Source of the DNA: Oceanidesulfovibrio indonesiensis
GTDB lineage: Bacteria; Desulfobacterota; Desulfovibrionia; Desulfovibrionales; Desulfovibrionaceae
DNA: 64,000 bases
Direction of reading: 5' to 3'
Assembly (NCBI RefSeq): GCF_007625075.1
Contig: NZ_QMIE01000012.1
Location: 1 to 64,000 of the forward strand
The position numbers and the translations under genes were made by a program. The notes beneath the pieces are model-generated. The model was not told the DNA's origin. It saw only the letters and a list, made by a program, of their open reading frames with translations, and made no database searches. This document shows, piece by piece, positions 7,524 through 18,411 of this stretch (its first letter is position 1; each line of letters opens with the position of its first letter).

Positions 7524-8681
7524 TCAATCCATGATTTTCCAGTCGCCGTTTTTGATGGTGATCATCTCGAACGCCGTGGCGTCGAGGCCGTTGTGGTCCT
7601 CGGGGCTCAGCGTGAAGATGCCGGCGGTGCCGACGAAGCCCTTGACCTTTTCGAGCCCGTTGCGCAGGGCCTCGGCCGAGCTGTCGTTGCCGGAATGATC
7701 CATGGCTGCCGCCAGAAGGCCGATGGCGTCGTACGCATGGCCGCCGAAGGTGGACACAGGGCTCTGGAAGGTCTTCTCGTAGCTTTCTTTGTAGTCCATG
7801 AGCACCTGCTTTTGCGGGTGGTCGTCCGGGATCTGTTCGGCCACGATGAGGCGGCCAGCCGGAAGCATGAGACCTTCGGCAGCGTCGCCCGCGAGTTCGA
7901 TGAACTTCTTGGAAGCAACGCCGTGGCTCATGTACAGAGGCGTCTCGATACCGAGCTGGACGCGGTTTTTGGCAATGACGGCCGGACCCGGGTTGGTGCC
8001 CCAGCAGATGATGGCGTCCGGGTTTACATTCTTGATGGACGTGAGTTGGGCGGTCATGTCGGTGTCATTGGGACCGTATAACTCGTCAGCCACGAGTTCC
8101 ATGCCTGCTTCGGGTATGAGCTTCTGCAGGAAATCGCGCCCGGATTGGCCGAAACCATCGGACACGGTAATGATGGCAAGCCGCTTGTAGCCGTTCTTTT
8201 CGGCGTGCTGCAGGATGCGCGTCACGGCGTGGCTGTCCGAGGGGGTGACCTTGAAAACCCAGGGATCGACGGGATCCACGATCTTTTCGGCGGAGGCCAT
8301 GGAAAGCAGCGGAATGCCAGCCTGGGAGGCGATGCGCATGACGGCCAGGGTGTTGCCGGAGGTGGTGGGCCCGATGATCGCATCTACCTTGTCCTTGCGA
8401 ACGAGCTTCTGCACGGCCAGCACGCACTTGTTCACGTCGGTTTCGTCGTCGTAGAAAATGAGTTCGATGGGCATGCCGTTCACGCCGCCCTCGGCGTTGA
8501 TCTTCTCGGTGATCATTTCGGCGGTCAGCTTCTCGGGCTGCCCGAGAAAGGAAGCCGGTCCGGTGGCGGAGGCCACGGCGCCGATCTTCAGGGTGTCTCG
8601 CTCCGCGGCTCCTGCAAGAGACGGCATGGCAAAAACAACAAACAGCAGGAAGACGACGAGCTTATGGAAGATGGATGACAT
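7524..8681 (-). CDS. Periplasmic branched-chain amino-acid type binding protein 2
   Basis: 385 residues with a signal peptide (MSSIFHKLVVFLLFVVFAMP, ending SLAGA) and the same LivJ fold. The start at 8681 is set by GGAG upstream and the signal peptide; an in-frame ATG at 8840 would add a signal-less, basic, low-complexity prefix. By eye it shares roughly two thirds of its residues with the 6147-7283 protein, including long identical stretches in the second lobe. The strong terminator after it makes it a separate transcription unit, so it may serve the same permease with a different ligand or be expressed under different conditions. Confidence 0.86.
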   Translation of the reverse strand: MSSIFHKLVVFLLFVVFAMPSLAGAAERDTLKIGAVASATGPASFLGQPEKLTAEMITEKINAEGGVNGMPIELIFYDDETDVNKCVLAVQKLVRKDKVDAIIGPTTSGNTLAVMRIASQAGIPLLSMASAEKIVDPVDPWVFKVTPSDSHAVTRILQHAEKNGYKRLAIITVSDGFGQSGRDFLQKLIPEAGMELVADELYGPNDTDMTAQLTSIKNVNPDAIICWGTNPGPAVIAKNRVQLGIETPLYMSHGVASKKFIELAGDAAEGLMLPAGRLIVAEQIPDDHPQKQVLMDYKESYEKTFQSPVSTFGGHAYDAIGLLAAAMDHSGNDSSAEALRNGLEKVKGFVGTAGIFTLSPEDHNGLDATAFEMITIKNGDWKIMD

Positions 8682-8932
8682 GGTCTGCTCCTGGCTCGGG
8701 TTCTGTTCTGTGCGGGGTATTCGTGTTCGTGATGTGGCGTGTTTCCGCGGCGGAGTCAAGGCGGCGTGCAAACGAACCGGGATCAGGCGCGCCGATGAAA
8801 AATTCGTTTTCGCAGGCAGTTCAGTAGTGTTCGAGTGCAAGGAGCAACAAGATCCACGCCGAAGCGTGCAGCCAGCATGCGCGGGTTGGTCCAGGTGAGC
8901 AGCGCAGCAATCGGATGCTTTGCAGTTGCCGG

Positions 8933-9403
8933 CTACGGGTAGCCGGGGTCCGGGGTGAGGCCGCCGAGACCGGCCTGGGCGTTGGCCAGAGCGTCGCAGC
9001 GTTCGTTTTCCGGATGACCGCTATGGCCGCGCACCCAGTGGAACTTCACGTCATGCTTCTCCAGAAGCTTGGAAAGTTGCGTCCAAAGGTCCTGGTTCTT
9101 CACGGGTTTCTTGGCAGCGGTCTTCCAGCCCTTTTTCTTCCAGCCTTCCAGCCAGCCTTTTTCGATGGCGTTGCGCACGTACTGCGAGTCCGTGTAGATG
9201 TTCACGGTGCAGGGCCGCGTGAGCGCCTCCAGGGCGCGGATGACCGCGAGAAGTTCCATGCGGTTGTTCGTGGTGTGCGAATGGCCGCCCACCAGGGTCT
9301 TTTCCTGGCCGTCCCAGTCCAGAATGGCGCACCAGCCGCCAGGGCCCGGGTTGCCGAGGCACGATCCGTCCGTGTGTATGGTCACTTTTTTTTCTGAAGT
9401 CAT
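8933..9403 (-). CDS. rnhA: Ribonuclease HI
   Basis: 156 residues, the normal size. It degrades the RNA strand of RNA-DNA hybrids. The catalytic residues are visible: [14 protein letters not shown] with the first Asp near residue 10, [14 protein letters not shown] with the Glu near 48, TDSQYV with the second Asp near 70, and [16 protein letters not shown] with the last Asp near 134. The basic handle GWKKKGWKT is also present. The start at 9403 matches the family; the frame upstream is open but unrelated. A second, type 2 enzyme (rnhB) is encoded at 18412. Confidence 0.95.
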   Translation of the reverse strand: MTSEKKVTIHTDGSCLGNPGPGGWCAILDWDGQEKTLVGGHSHTTNNRMELLAVIRALEALTRPCTVNIYTDSQYVRNAIEKGWLEGWKKKGWKTAAKKPVKNQDLWTQLSKLLEKHDVKFHWVRGHSGHPENERCDALANAQAGLGGLTPDPGYP

Positions 9404-9467
9404 GAAATTCCGATGCGTCCGAGATTCTCGGGCATGAGGGTTGATCGAAAAGGACAGCTGGGAAATC

Positions 9468-10073
9468 CTACTCGGGTTCGCTGTCGGTGGCATTGGGCAC
9501 GACGTCCGGCAGCAGAGCTTTGTCTTCCAGCTCTTCAGGAACGGCTGGCGTTTCCTGCTGCGGCTTGTCAGGCTCCATGAGCGCGTCCCAGATTTCAGCC
9601 AGGGCCAGAACCAGCCCCTGTGGCCAGTCTCCGCTCTTGAAGTAGGGCGGGAAATGTTCGTTCTCCAGACGCCTGCGGAAGCTGTCGCCCAACGCTTTTT
9701 CCACAAGGGGCGGAAAAACGATGACGGCCTTGTCTTCGGCCAGGTCGAGCCCGATGAACAGCGTCTTGGTGTCCAGGTCCGGCATGTCCAGCGCCTGGTC
9801 GGCGATCTGCATTTTGACCGTGATGCCGAGTTCTTCTTCGAACATCTTGCTGAAACGGGAAAGCGCCTTGGTCTGCCCTTTGTTCAGCGTGTCGGTGCGG
9901 TCCCAGACGTCGCTTCTCGCCTTGAGTTTTTCCATGGTGGCCTGGGAGTTTATCCAGAAAAGCCAGCCGCACCCCGCAAACACGGCGATGAGCAGCATGA
10001 AGCGCAGAAACTGCTCGCCGAAGGTGCTGCCCCGGACGAGGGGGGTGCGGTTTCTTCCGAAGAAAAGGCCCAT
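9468..10073 (-). CDS. TPM-domain-like single-pass membrane protein
   Basis: 201 residues. A short basic N-terminus is followed by one membrane helix (about 25-41, [17 protein letters not shown]) and then a soluble domain. The domain ends in [21 protein letters not shown], which resembles the closing PYFKxGDY-xxG block of TPM (YgcG/thylakoid-type) domains, and [15 protein letters not shown] fits the start of that fold. The last 30 residues are acidic and Pro/Glu-rich. No catalytic function can be assigned. It lies 15 bases after the permease gene and upstream of rnhA. No clear Shine-Dalgarno is seen, so the start is tentative. Confidence 0.55.
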   Translation of the reverse strand: MGLFFGRNRTPLVRGSTFGEQFLRFMLLIAVFAGCGWLFWINSQATMEKLKARSDVWDRTDTLNKGQTKALSRFSKMFEEELGITVKMQIADQALDMPDLDTKTLFIGLDLAEDKAVIVFPPLVEKALGDSFRRRLENEHFPPYFKSGDWPQGLVLALAEIWDALMEPDKPQQETPAVPEELEDKALLPDVVPNATDSEPE

Positions 10074-10088
10074 GGGTAAGAGCTGATA

Positions 10089-11330
10089 TCATCCGCCGCG
10101 CAGGGCTTCAATGGGATTCATCCCGGCTGCGCGTTTGGCCGGTCGCAATCCGAACAAGATGCCTATGGCCAGGGCTGCGAGCAATGACAACGTAAGGACG
10201 CGGCTGGAAAGCTCGATTTCCAATACCCCGAGCCGGGTGAGCGCCTGGCCGAGCCCTACGCCGAGCGCCACGCCCAGCAGTGCGCCCGCAAGAGTGAGCA
10301 GCACGGATTCCGCAAGGAACTGAACCATGATGTCTCTGTTCTTGGCGCCGAACGCCTTCTTCAGCCCGATTTCCTGGGTGCGCTCGGAAACGCTCAAATA
10401 GAAAAGGTTCGCGAGCACGAAGCCGCCAACCAGCATGGCCACCGTTGCGGTGACGCCGAGAAATGCGACGAGGCTGCCGGTGAGCATGGACAGGAACTTG
10501 AGAATGGTGTCCGGCGTGAGGATCGTGAAATCGTCTGGCTGGCCGGGTTCGAGGCCGTGGAGGTGGCGCAGCAGGGAACGCAGGTTGGCGGCGTGTGCGT
10601 CCATGTACTCCGGCTCGTGGAATTTCACCCGCAAGGCGCGGAAGTACTTGCGGTCCATGTTGAATCGCTGGGTGAGCGTGGTGAGCGGGATGATGAGCCT
10701 GTCGTCCGGATCCCCTCCGCCCCCTGTGGTGCCGCCGCGGTAGGAAAGCACCCCCACGATCTGAATGGGCAGGTTGTCGATGAACACGGTCTTGCCAAGC
10801 GGCGATTCGTCCTCGAACAGTTTTTGCGCAGGCGTTGCGCCTATGAGGCCGACCTTGGCGCCGAGCTCCACGTCCCGGTCGGTGAAGTCGCGACCTTCGG
10901 CAAGGGGCCAGTTCCAGGCGCTCGCATAGTTCTGGGTGGCGCCGACAACCGTGGGCAGATCGACACTCCGGCCGCGGTACTTCAGGATTACGTTCCATTT
11001 GGCGCGCATGGGCACCACCATGTAGGCGCCGGGCAGCGACTGTCGCAAGGCCTCGGCATCGCGCCAGGACAAGGTGAGCACCCGTTGCCCCACGGCGCGG
11101 CTCTGGATGTCGCCGCCCAGAATGAATGCGGCGTCCGGTCCGAAGGTGTCCACCACTTCGCGAGCCCGTTTCTGCGCGCCGTCCACGGCCGCCACGATGA
11201 GCGTGAGCGAGGCGATGCCCAATCCCACCGCGGCGATGACGAAAAGCGCCCGCAGCCGGAAAGCCAGGGTGGCGCGCACCGCCATGTCCACCACGCGCAG
11301 GGTGACGCGAACAGGAGTGATCAGCGACAT
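10089..11330 (-). CDS. ABC transporter permease, MacB/FtsX type
   Basis: 413 residues. One N-terminal membrane helix (about 26-48) is followed by a large periplasmic MacB_PCD domain (about 50-285), then three C-terminal helices with the FtsX-type signature SERTQEIGLKKAFGAKNRDI near 325 and the closing PAKRAAGMNPIEALRGG. It works with the ATPase at 11443 and the adaptor at 12150 to move substrates across the envelope. A gap of 112 bases separates it from the ATPase gene. The substrate is not evident. Confidence 0.88.
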   Translation of the reverse strand: MSLITPVRVTLRVVDMAVRATLAFRLRALFVIAAVGLGIASLTLIVAAVDGAQKRAREVVDTFGPDAAFILGGDIQSRAVGQRVLTLSWRDAEALRQSLPGAYMVVPMRAKWNVILKYRGRSVDLPTVVGATQNYASAWNWPLAEGRDFTDRDVELGAKVGLIGATPAQKLFEDESPLGKTVFIDNLPIQIVGVLSYRGGTTGGGGDPDDRLIIPLTTLTQRFNMDRKYFRALRVKFHEPEYMDAHAANLRSLLRHLHGLEPGQPDDFTILTPDTILKFLSMLTGSLVAFLGVTATVAMLVGGFVLANLFYLSVSERTQEIGLKKAFGAKNRDIMVQFLAESVLLTLAGALLGVALGVGLGQALTRLGVLEIELSSRVLTLSLLAALAIGILFGLRPAKRAAGMNPIEALRGG

Positions 11331-11442
11331 GGAAGCGACTATACCTGTGTGAGAATTCGTGGAACAAGCTCTTTTTCGCAAGCTGTACAAGCCTTCCGGT
11401 TGGTGCAGGATGCACCGTGGCGCCGTGCAGACGCGGCCGGGG

Positions 11443-12153
11443 TCACTCGGCGCCGTCGCCAACGATGCTGCCGTCTTCCATGCGCAGCCGCCGTTCGGCG
11501 TAAGACGCGGTGTCCTCGTCATGGGTCACCAGGATGACGGTGGCGCCCTGTTCGTGGACTTTGGCCAGCAAGCTCATGATCTCGCCGCTGGTTCTGGAGT
11601 CGAGCTGGCCGGTGGGCTCGTCGGCCAGTACGAGGGAGGGCTCGTTGACCAGCGCCCGCGCCAGGGCGACGCGTTGCTGCTGGCCTCCGGAGAGCTGGGA
11701 CGGCTTGTGCCCCATGCGGTCGGACAGGCCCACCATCTCCATAAGCTCCCTGGCGCGCCTGGTGAGTGCGGAATGCGAAACCCCGCCGTAGAGTCCGGGC
11801 ATCATCACATTGTCCAGCGCGGTGATGTACGGCACCAGATAGAAAGACTGAAACACGAAACCGATCTTGCGGTTGCGCAACTCGGAGCGTGCGTCGTCCG
11901 GCAGGCCGGAGACGTCGCGTCCTTCCAGTGAGTAGCGGCCGGCGGTAGGGCGGTCCAGCAGGCCGATAATGTGCAGCAGTGTGGATTTGCCCGATCCGGA
12001 GGTGCCCTGGAGCGCGAGGAACTCGCCGGTGTTCACGGTAATGTCGATGTCGTGGAGCACGGTTGTCCGGCCGGAGTTCCCTTCGCTTTCCAGACGCGGG
12101 TAGCTCTTTTCGATCCCTTCCAGCGTGATGAGAGGCCGGGCCGTATCGGTCAT
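11443..12153 (-). CDS. ABC transporter ATP-binding protein, MacB/LolD type
   Basis: 236 residues. Walker A is GTSGSGKST (about 45-53), the Q-loop reads FVFQSFYLVPY, the signature is LSGGQQQRVALARAL and Walker B is LVLADEPTGQLDSRT. The GQLD after Walker B, where GNLD is usual, is a small variation. It belongs to the lipoprotein/macrolide exporter ATPase family. Its start overlaps the adaptor gene's stop by 4 bases (ATGA), so the two are translationally coupled. Confidence 0.9.
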   Translation of the reverse strand: MTDTARPLITLEGIEKSYPRLESEGNSGRTTVLHDIDITVNTGEFLALQGTSGSGKSTLLHIIGLLDRPTAGRYSLEGRDVSGLPDDARSELRNRKIGFVFQSFYLVPYITALDNVMMPGLYGGVSHSALTRRARELMEMVGLSDRMGHKPSQLSGGQQQRVALARALVNEPSLVLADEPTGQLDSRTSGEIMSLLAKVHEQGATVILVTHDEDTASYAERRLRMEDGSIVGDGAE

Positions 12154-13262
12154 CGACCGCCTCCGCCGCGAGGAGCCGTATCCTGTTCCGGCAAGACGAG
12201 CTGCGTGGCCACGCGGTCGCCCGGTTGCAGGCCGGCTACCACTTCGCTGTGCGTCAGGCCCTTGAGTCCCAGCTGCAATCCGGTTTCTTGCGTGATGCGC
12301 TCCACCGTGGCGTTCGCGCCGCCGCGCGAGCGGAATACAGCCTGTTCGCCGCCCACCCACTTGAGCGCAGTGTTCGGCAGGGCGAGCACGTTCTCTCTGA
12401 TGGTCACGATGACCCGGCACTGTGTGGTCATCTCCGGCCGCAGGAGTTCGGCCTGCTCCTTGGTGATGGGACAGAGCACCTGGTAGTAGACGATGTTGTC
12501 GCGGATTTCAGGCTCGGGGTAAATCTGCTCGACCCGGCTTTCGAAAACGCGGTCCGGAAAGGCGTCCACGGTGAATTCCACGCGCTGGCCGGGCTGCACG
12601 CGGCCCACGTCGGTCTCATCCATATATATCCACATCTCCAGGCGGGTGGGGTCGAGCACGGTGATAAGGTTTGCCACCTGAAGGCCGGTGACAACGGTTT
12701 CGCCTTCCTGCGCCGTCACCTGACTGACCACGCCGTCGATGGGGCTGAAAATCCTGGTGTAGGAGATGCGCACGCGGATCGCCTCCACCTCGGCTTCGCG
12801 GCGTTCCGTTTCGGCCTGACGGATGCGGGCGTTTTCCTCCGCCTCCTCCAGGGTATCCCGGTCAACGAGCTTCTGGTTGTATAGCTCTGTCTGCCTGGCG
12901 AGATCGTACTCGGCGTATTCGGCGCGGGCCTCGGCTATGGCCAGATCGGCCAATGCCTGATCGAGCTGGGTCCGGAGCTCGCGATCGTCGATGGCGGCGA
13001 TGAGCTGTCCCTTCTTCACGCGATCGCCCACCCGGTAGGGCAGGTCCACAATTTCGCCAGTGGCGCGCACGCCAATTTTCACCACGGCGCCCACCTGGGA
13101 CTTGATGATGCCCGTGGCTTCCAGCACTTCGCGGACGTCGCCGGTTTCGAGAACTTCGGTTTCGAGCACGCGTATCTGGCCGGCGTCGTGCCGGCTCTGG
13201 TACCACCACCAGCCGCCGCCGGCCACGGCGGCCAGAAGAACGAGAACGAGCAGGGTGCGCAT
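12150..13262 (-). CDS. Periplasmic adaptor (membrane fusion) protein, MacA/HlyD type
   Basis: 370 residues. It has an N-terminal membrane anchor (MRTLLVLVLLAAVAGGGWWW) followed by a barrel-sandwich half (GVRATGEIVDLPYRVGDRVKKGQLIAAIDD), a helical hairpin rich in Arg/Glu/Ala (about 90-160), the second sandwich half (FSPIDGVVSQVTAQEGETV) and beta-barrel domains. It would bridge the inner-membrane ABC permease to an outer-membrane channel; no TolC-type gene is in the window. Start choice is uncertain: ATG 13262 gives a clean anchor, and the GGAGG inside the ATG-13283 alternative lies about 14 bases before it. Confidence 0.88.
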   Translation of the reverse strand: MRTLLVLVLLAAVAGGGWWWYQSRHDAGQIRVLETEVLETGDVREVLEATGIIKSQVGAVVKIGVRATGEIVDLPYRVGDRVKKGQLIAAIDDRELRTQLDQALADLAIAEARAEYAEYDLARQTELYNQKLVDRDTLEEAEENARIRQAETERREAEVEAIRVRISYTRIFSPIDGVVSQVTAQEGETVVTGLQVANLITVLDPTRLEMWIYMDETDVGRVQPGQRVEFTVDAFPDRVFESRVEQIYPEPEIRDNIVYYQVLCPITKEQAELLRPEMTTQCRVIVTIRENVLALPNTALKWVGGEQAVFRSRGGANATVERITQETGLQLGLKGLTHSEVVAGLQPGDRVATQLVLPEQDTAPRGGGGR

Positions 13263-13571
13263 GATGCCTGATTGAACCTCCATGAGAGGGTGTTGGGAAA
13301 CGGAAGAGAACTGTATAAGATGGTAAGGAAAACGTCCACGAGGACGTAGTGTTTTTGTGAAGGGCGCAATAGGCTGTTCAGATCTTGACTTGGTGGTTCG
13401 GCTCGGGTAACTAGCTCCCTCTTTATCGCTTGGAGCATAAAGGTAGGGCTTCGTGCTCCTGCGGCGACCGCCGCATGGCCCCACCTGGGGCGTGGCCGTC
13501 CTTATAACTGAGAGTGAAAATGCAAGAGCTTTCCGCTCTCGGTAATATGTATTGACCCTGGGGAGAATTGA
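13263..13571. other. Divergent intergenic region between the adaptor gene and ffh
   Basis: About 309 bases without a gene, carrying promoters for two diverging units. It contains a 6-bp palindrome ACGTCC-acga-GGACGT at 13332-13347 near the adaptor gene and, closer to ffh, several short GC-rich stems (TGCGGC/GCCGCA and AGAGC/GCTCT), so the ffh leader is probably structured. TTGACT near 13385 is a possible -35 for ffh, but no good -10 is paired with it. No SRP RNA signature is seen. Confidence 0.5.
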
Positions 13572-15092
<1,521 letters not shown>

Positions 15093-15178
15093 CCGATGTT
15101 TCCCCACTACCGCGGGAAACGTTGATTACCGATCCGGATCGATCGAACACGACCACACCAACAAGGAGTACTCCGGCT

Positions 15179-15424
15179 ATGTCTCTCAAGATTCGCCTGA
15201 CCCGCATGGGTTCCAAGAAGCGTCCCTTCTACCGCATCGTTGCGCTGAACAGCGCCACCCGCCGCGACGGCCGTCCGCTCGACTACCTGGGTTATTACAA
15301 TCCCATGGTTGACCCGGCCGAAATTAAGGTGGATAACGATAAACTGAAGCTGTGGATTGAACGGGGCGCCACGCCTTCGGACACGGTGAAGTCGCTGCTC
15401 AAGAAAGCCGCTGCCGCCGAGTAA
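15179..15424 (+). CDS. rpsP: 30S ribosomal protein S16
   Basis: 81 residues, the normal length. It begins [19 protein letters not shown], with the conserved [14 protein letters not shown] block. It is a small-subunit assembly protein. AAGGAG lies 10 bases before the ATG. The ffh-rpsP-khpA-rimM-trmD-rplS order is the conserved bacterial arrangement. Confidence 0.97.
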   Translation: MSLKIRLTRMGSKKRPFYRIVALNSATRRDGRPLDYLGYYNPMVDPAEIKVDNDKLKLWIERGATPSDTVKSLLKKAAAAE

Positions 15425-15518
15425 AGTCCGAGGCGAGTTGCCCTCCGGGGATGGGTCCACGGCCTCTGCTGCATCGATACTCGTCGCGCATGCACCAGCG
15501 GAAGCGGAGGTTACCATC

Positions 15519-15749
15519 ATGAAAGAACTCATCGAGTACATCGCGAAATCGCTCGTGGACGACCCTGACAGCGTGCAAGTGACCGAGGTTGAAGGCGAAC
15601 AGACGTCCGTTCTGGAGCTCAAGGTTGCCAAGGAAGACCTTGGCAAGGTGATCGGGAAGCAGGGCCGCACGGCCCGGGCCATGCGCACCATTCTGGGGGC
15701 GGCCTCCACAAAGGCCCGGAAACGAGCTGTTCTCGAGATTCTCGAATAG
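15519..15749 (+). CDS. khpA: KH-domain RNA-binding protein (KhpA/YlqC family)
   Basis: 76 residues consisting of a single KH domain. The GxxG loop is visible as [16 protein letters not shown] (about 50-65). Start [16 protein letters not shown] is typical of the family and GGAGG precedes it. The family binds small and messenger RNAs; its position between rpsP and rimM is the conserved one. Confidence 0.94.
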   Translation: MKELIEYIAKSLVDDPDSVQVTEVEGEQTSVLELKVAKEDLGKVIGKQGRTARAMRTILGAASTKARKRAVLEILE

Positions 15750-15960
15750 CAGTCCTCGCGTCGTCTGCGTTGCGTCCGGTCCCGAACGCCCTGTGACGGG
15801 CAGACGGGCCGATGCGCACTCGGAACGGGCGGGGATTTTTCGGCTGGTTCAACGTAGGCGGGCACCCGCAGGACGCGGATAATCCACTTGACCGAGCCGA
15901 GGGGTGACGACTGCTTCGACTTTCACATTCCCCGGGCTGCATCTTCACAACGTAAACCCT

Positions 15961-16584
15961 ATGCCACAGACCATGGCCCGACAGGCTTCCACGCTCTTCG
16001 TCCTTGTGGGCCGCATGACCAAGGCGCACGGCATCCGCGGTGAGGTCGTCGCGGAACTCTATGCCGAGTCGCCCGGGATATTGAGCGAGGTGCGCGAACT
16101 ATATCTGCGCAATGAGCCTCCGGGGACCTGGCCGGACGAGGACACCACCACGGCGGAGCCGCCGCGGCGGGAGCGCGTGCATGCCTGGCGTATGCATCAG
16201 GACAGGGTGCTGCTCTCCCTGAAAGGGCTGCGCGACCGCAATGCGGCCGAAGCCCTGCGCGGAGCCACCATCTGGGTCCGCGCGGACGAGTTGCCCGAAC
16301 CCGATGAGGACGACGTCTTCCTCTACGAGATCGAGGGGCTGGAGGTTTTCGGCACGGATGGCGACCGTATCGGCGTGGTGGAGGATCTGCTGGATACGGG
16401 CCATGACGGCCAGGAGGTCTGGATCATCCGCGGCGGGCGCGATGAGGAGATCCTCTTCCCGGCCGAGCCCGAGTTCGTTGCGGAACTCGACACGGATGCC
16501 GGCCGTGTGGTCATCGACCCTCCTCCCGGGCTGCTCGAACTGTACATCCGCTCCGAAGACGAGAACGATCCGGACAAGGCCTGA
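15961..16584 (+). CDS. rimM: Ribosome maturation factor RimM
   Basis: About 207 residues from the chosen ATG. The N-terminal RimM barrel starts LVGRMTKAHGIRGEVV and the C-terminal PRC-barrel includes LLDTGHDGQEVWII and the closing FVAELDTDAGRVVIDPPPGLLEL. It assists 16S rRNA processing around protein S19. An acidic, Arg-containing insert (about 50-65) makes it longer than the E. coli protein. No convincing Shine-Dalgarno marks any of the candidate starts (GTG 15904, ATG 15961, ATG 15973), so the N-terminus is uncertain. Confidence 0.9.
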   Translation: MPQTMARQASTLFVLVGRMTKAHGIRGEVVAELYAESPGILSEVRELYLRNEPPGTWPDEDTTTAEPPRRERVHAWRMHQDRVLLSLKGLRDRNAAEALRGATIWVRADELPEPDEDDVFLYEIEGLEVFGTDGDRIGVVEDLLDTGHDGQEVWIIRGGRDEEILFPAEPEFVAELDTDAGRVVIDPPPGLLELYIRSEDENDPDKA

Positions 16585-16628
16585 CGGCCCGGCCTCGGAC
16601 CGCTTTCGTTTTTCAGAACACTACCGCC

Positions 16629-17987
16629 ATGCACTTCGCCATCTGCACGCTCTTCCCCGAGTATTTCGACAGCCCGCTTGCCACCGGGTTGCTCGGCCGC
16701 GCTGTGGGCGACGGCGTGCTCACGGTGGAGCGGGTGAATCCCCGGGACTTCACCGAGGACAACCACCGCACCGTGGACGACCGTCCTTACGGCGGCGGGC
16801 CCGGCATGGTCATGCTGCTCGATCCGGTGCTCAAGGCGTTGGATAAGGTGGAGCGGAATGGCGGGCGCGGACGGACCATCCTGCTCACTCCGCGGGGCAA
16901 ACCGCTGAGCCAGGATTTGACCCGCGAACTGGCCGGCGAGGAGCGGGTTACCGTGATTTGCGGCCGGTACGAGGGCATGGATGCACGGCTCGGCGATCTG
17001 GTGGATATCGAGGAAGTCTCTGTAGGCGACTTTGTGCTCAGTGGCGGCGAGGCCGCGGCGTGCTGTCTGCTGGAAGCTGTAGGACGCCTGCTGCCGGGAT
17101 TTATGGGGCACGAGGGGTCGGGCGACGAGGAAAGCTTCGCCCATGGCCTGCTGGAATACCCGCACTACACACGGCCCGAAGTGGTGACGGACGAGCGGGG
17201 CAGCGAGCTGCGCGTACCCGAGGTGCTGCTCTCCGGGGACCACAGGCGCATCGCCGAATACCGTCGGGAAAAGGCGCTGGCCACCACGTGGGATCGCCGG
17301 CCTGAAATGTTGTCCTCGGCGCCGCTTACGCAACAGGATGTGGAGAGCATAAGAAAGCACCGGGCAGAATCGCCGAAACCCGCGCGTGGGCGCAATCTGC
17401 ACCTGGTTCTCGCCCATTATCCGGTGCTCAACAAAGAAGGGCAGGAGGTCGCGGTCTCGTTGACGAACCTCGACATCCATGATATTGGCCGCGTTTCCCG
17501 TAGTTACGGGCTGGGAGGATTCTATCTTTCGACCCCTCTGGAAGATCAACGCCGTCTGGCGGCGACTCTTCTGAACCACTGGACCGGCGGCGCCGGCGCC
17601 GTGGCGAACCCGGACCGCTCCGAAGCGTTGTCCGGCGTGGGGGTGGTCGAGTCGATAGAAGACGCTCTGCATCGTGTGCGGGAGCGCACCGGACGCGACC
17701 CACTGGTCTACGTGACCAGTGCGCGGATCGCTCCGGAAAAGCGCCGCGGCGGCAAAAGGAAGAGGACGGAGGAGCCCGAGACCGTCACCATTCCTCAGGT
17801 CGCCCAAGCGCTGGACGCAAGACCCGTGGTGCTTCTGCTGGGCACCGGTTCGGGGCTGGCGCCCGGCGTCGTGCGTGCTGCCGACGCGGTCGTGCGACCC
17901 GTCAGGCCTTTTACGGACTATAATCACCTCTCGGTCCGCTCCGCGACATCCATACTCGTGGATCGGATTCTGGGGGACACCGACTAG
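16629..17987 (+). CDS. trmD: TrmD (tRNA m1G37 methyltransferase) fused to a second SPOUT-type RNA methyltransferase domain
   Basis: 452 residues, nearly twice the usual TrmD. Residues 1 to about 245 are Trm[23 protein letters not shown] and the knot segment [14 protein letters not shown] are all present. After a linker, residues from about 257 form a second domain ([72 protein letters not shown]) of the SAM-dependent RNA methyltransferase type that elsewhere is a separate gene next to trmD. The TrmD part modifies G37 of tRNA; the target of the second domain is not known from the sequence. Confidence 0.93.
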   Translation: MHFAICTLFPEYFDSPLATGLLGRAVGDGVLTVERVNPRDFTEDNHRTVDDRPYGGGPGMVMLLDPVLKALDKVERNGGRGRTILLTPRGKPLSQDLTRELAGEERVTVICGRYEGMDARLGDLVDIEEVSVGDFVLSGGEAAACCLLEAVGRLLPGFMGHEGSGDEESFAHGLLEYPHYTRPEVVTDERGSELRVPEVLLSGDHRRIAEYRREKALATTWDRRPEMLSSAPLTQQDVESIRKHRAESPKPARGRNLHLVLAHYPVLNKEGQEVAVSLTNLDIHDIGRVSRSYGLGGFYLSTPLEDQRRLAATLLNHWTGGAGAVANPDRSEALSGVGVVESIEDALHRVRERTGRDPLVYVTSARIAPEKRRGGKRKRTEEPETVTIPQVAQALDARPVVLLLGTGSGLAPGVVRAADAVVRPVRPFTDYNHLSVRSATSILVDRILGDTD

Positions 17988-18042
17988 ACAGCGGAGCGAC
18001 GCCGGCAAAAAGCCGGGTCGGCCGCGACGAGGAGAAACGGTC

Positions 18043-18402
18043 ATGGAAGCCATTAAGAGACTCGAGCGCGAACACCTTCGTCTGGACATCCCGGAGTTCA
18101 ACCCCGGCGACACCATCAAGGTGCATCTGCGCATCATCGAGGGTGAAAAAGAGCGTATCCAGGTCTTCCAGGGCACGGTCATGCGCATTCGCCGCGGCAC
18201 CACCAACGCAACCTTCACTGTGCGCAAGATTTCCGACGGCATCGGCGTCGAGCGCGTGTTCCCCTTCCACACGCCCTTCATCGAGCGCGTCGAGGTGGTG
18301 TCCGAAGGCAAGGTCCGCCGCGCCAAGCTGTACTACCTGCGCGGACTCAAAGGTAAGGCCGCCCGGATCAAGACCAAGAACATCTGGGAAAAGAAGGGCT
18401 AA
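18043..18402 (+). CDS. rplS: 50S ribosomal protein L19
   Basis: 119 residues with the L19 signatures [26 protein letters not shown] and the [17 protein letters not shown] end. GAGGAG lies upstream of the ATG. A short GCCGG/CCGGC-type stem precedes the gene at about 18002-18020. It is a normal member of the trmD-rplS pair. Confidence 0.97.
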   Translation: MEAIKRLEREHLRLDIPEFNPGDTIKVHLRIIEGEKERIQVFQGTVMRIRRGTTNATFTVRKISDGIGVERVFPFHTPFIERVEVVSEGKVRRAKLYYLRGLKGKAARIKTKNIWEKKG

Positions 18403-18411
18403 GAACGCCCT

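Noticed and set aside
13332-13347. ACGTCC/GGACGT palindrome followed by a short T-run on the plus strand, terminator-like
   Set aside because: No plus-strand gene lies upstream to terminate; it is more likely a chance palindrome or an operator near the adaptor gene.
13263-13571. Possible SRP (4.5S) RNA gene upstream of ffh
   Set aside because: The GGUCAGGUCCGGAAGGAAGCAGCC-type core (conserved loop of SRP RNA) is absent; only short unrelated stems are seen.
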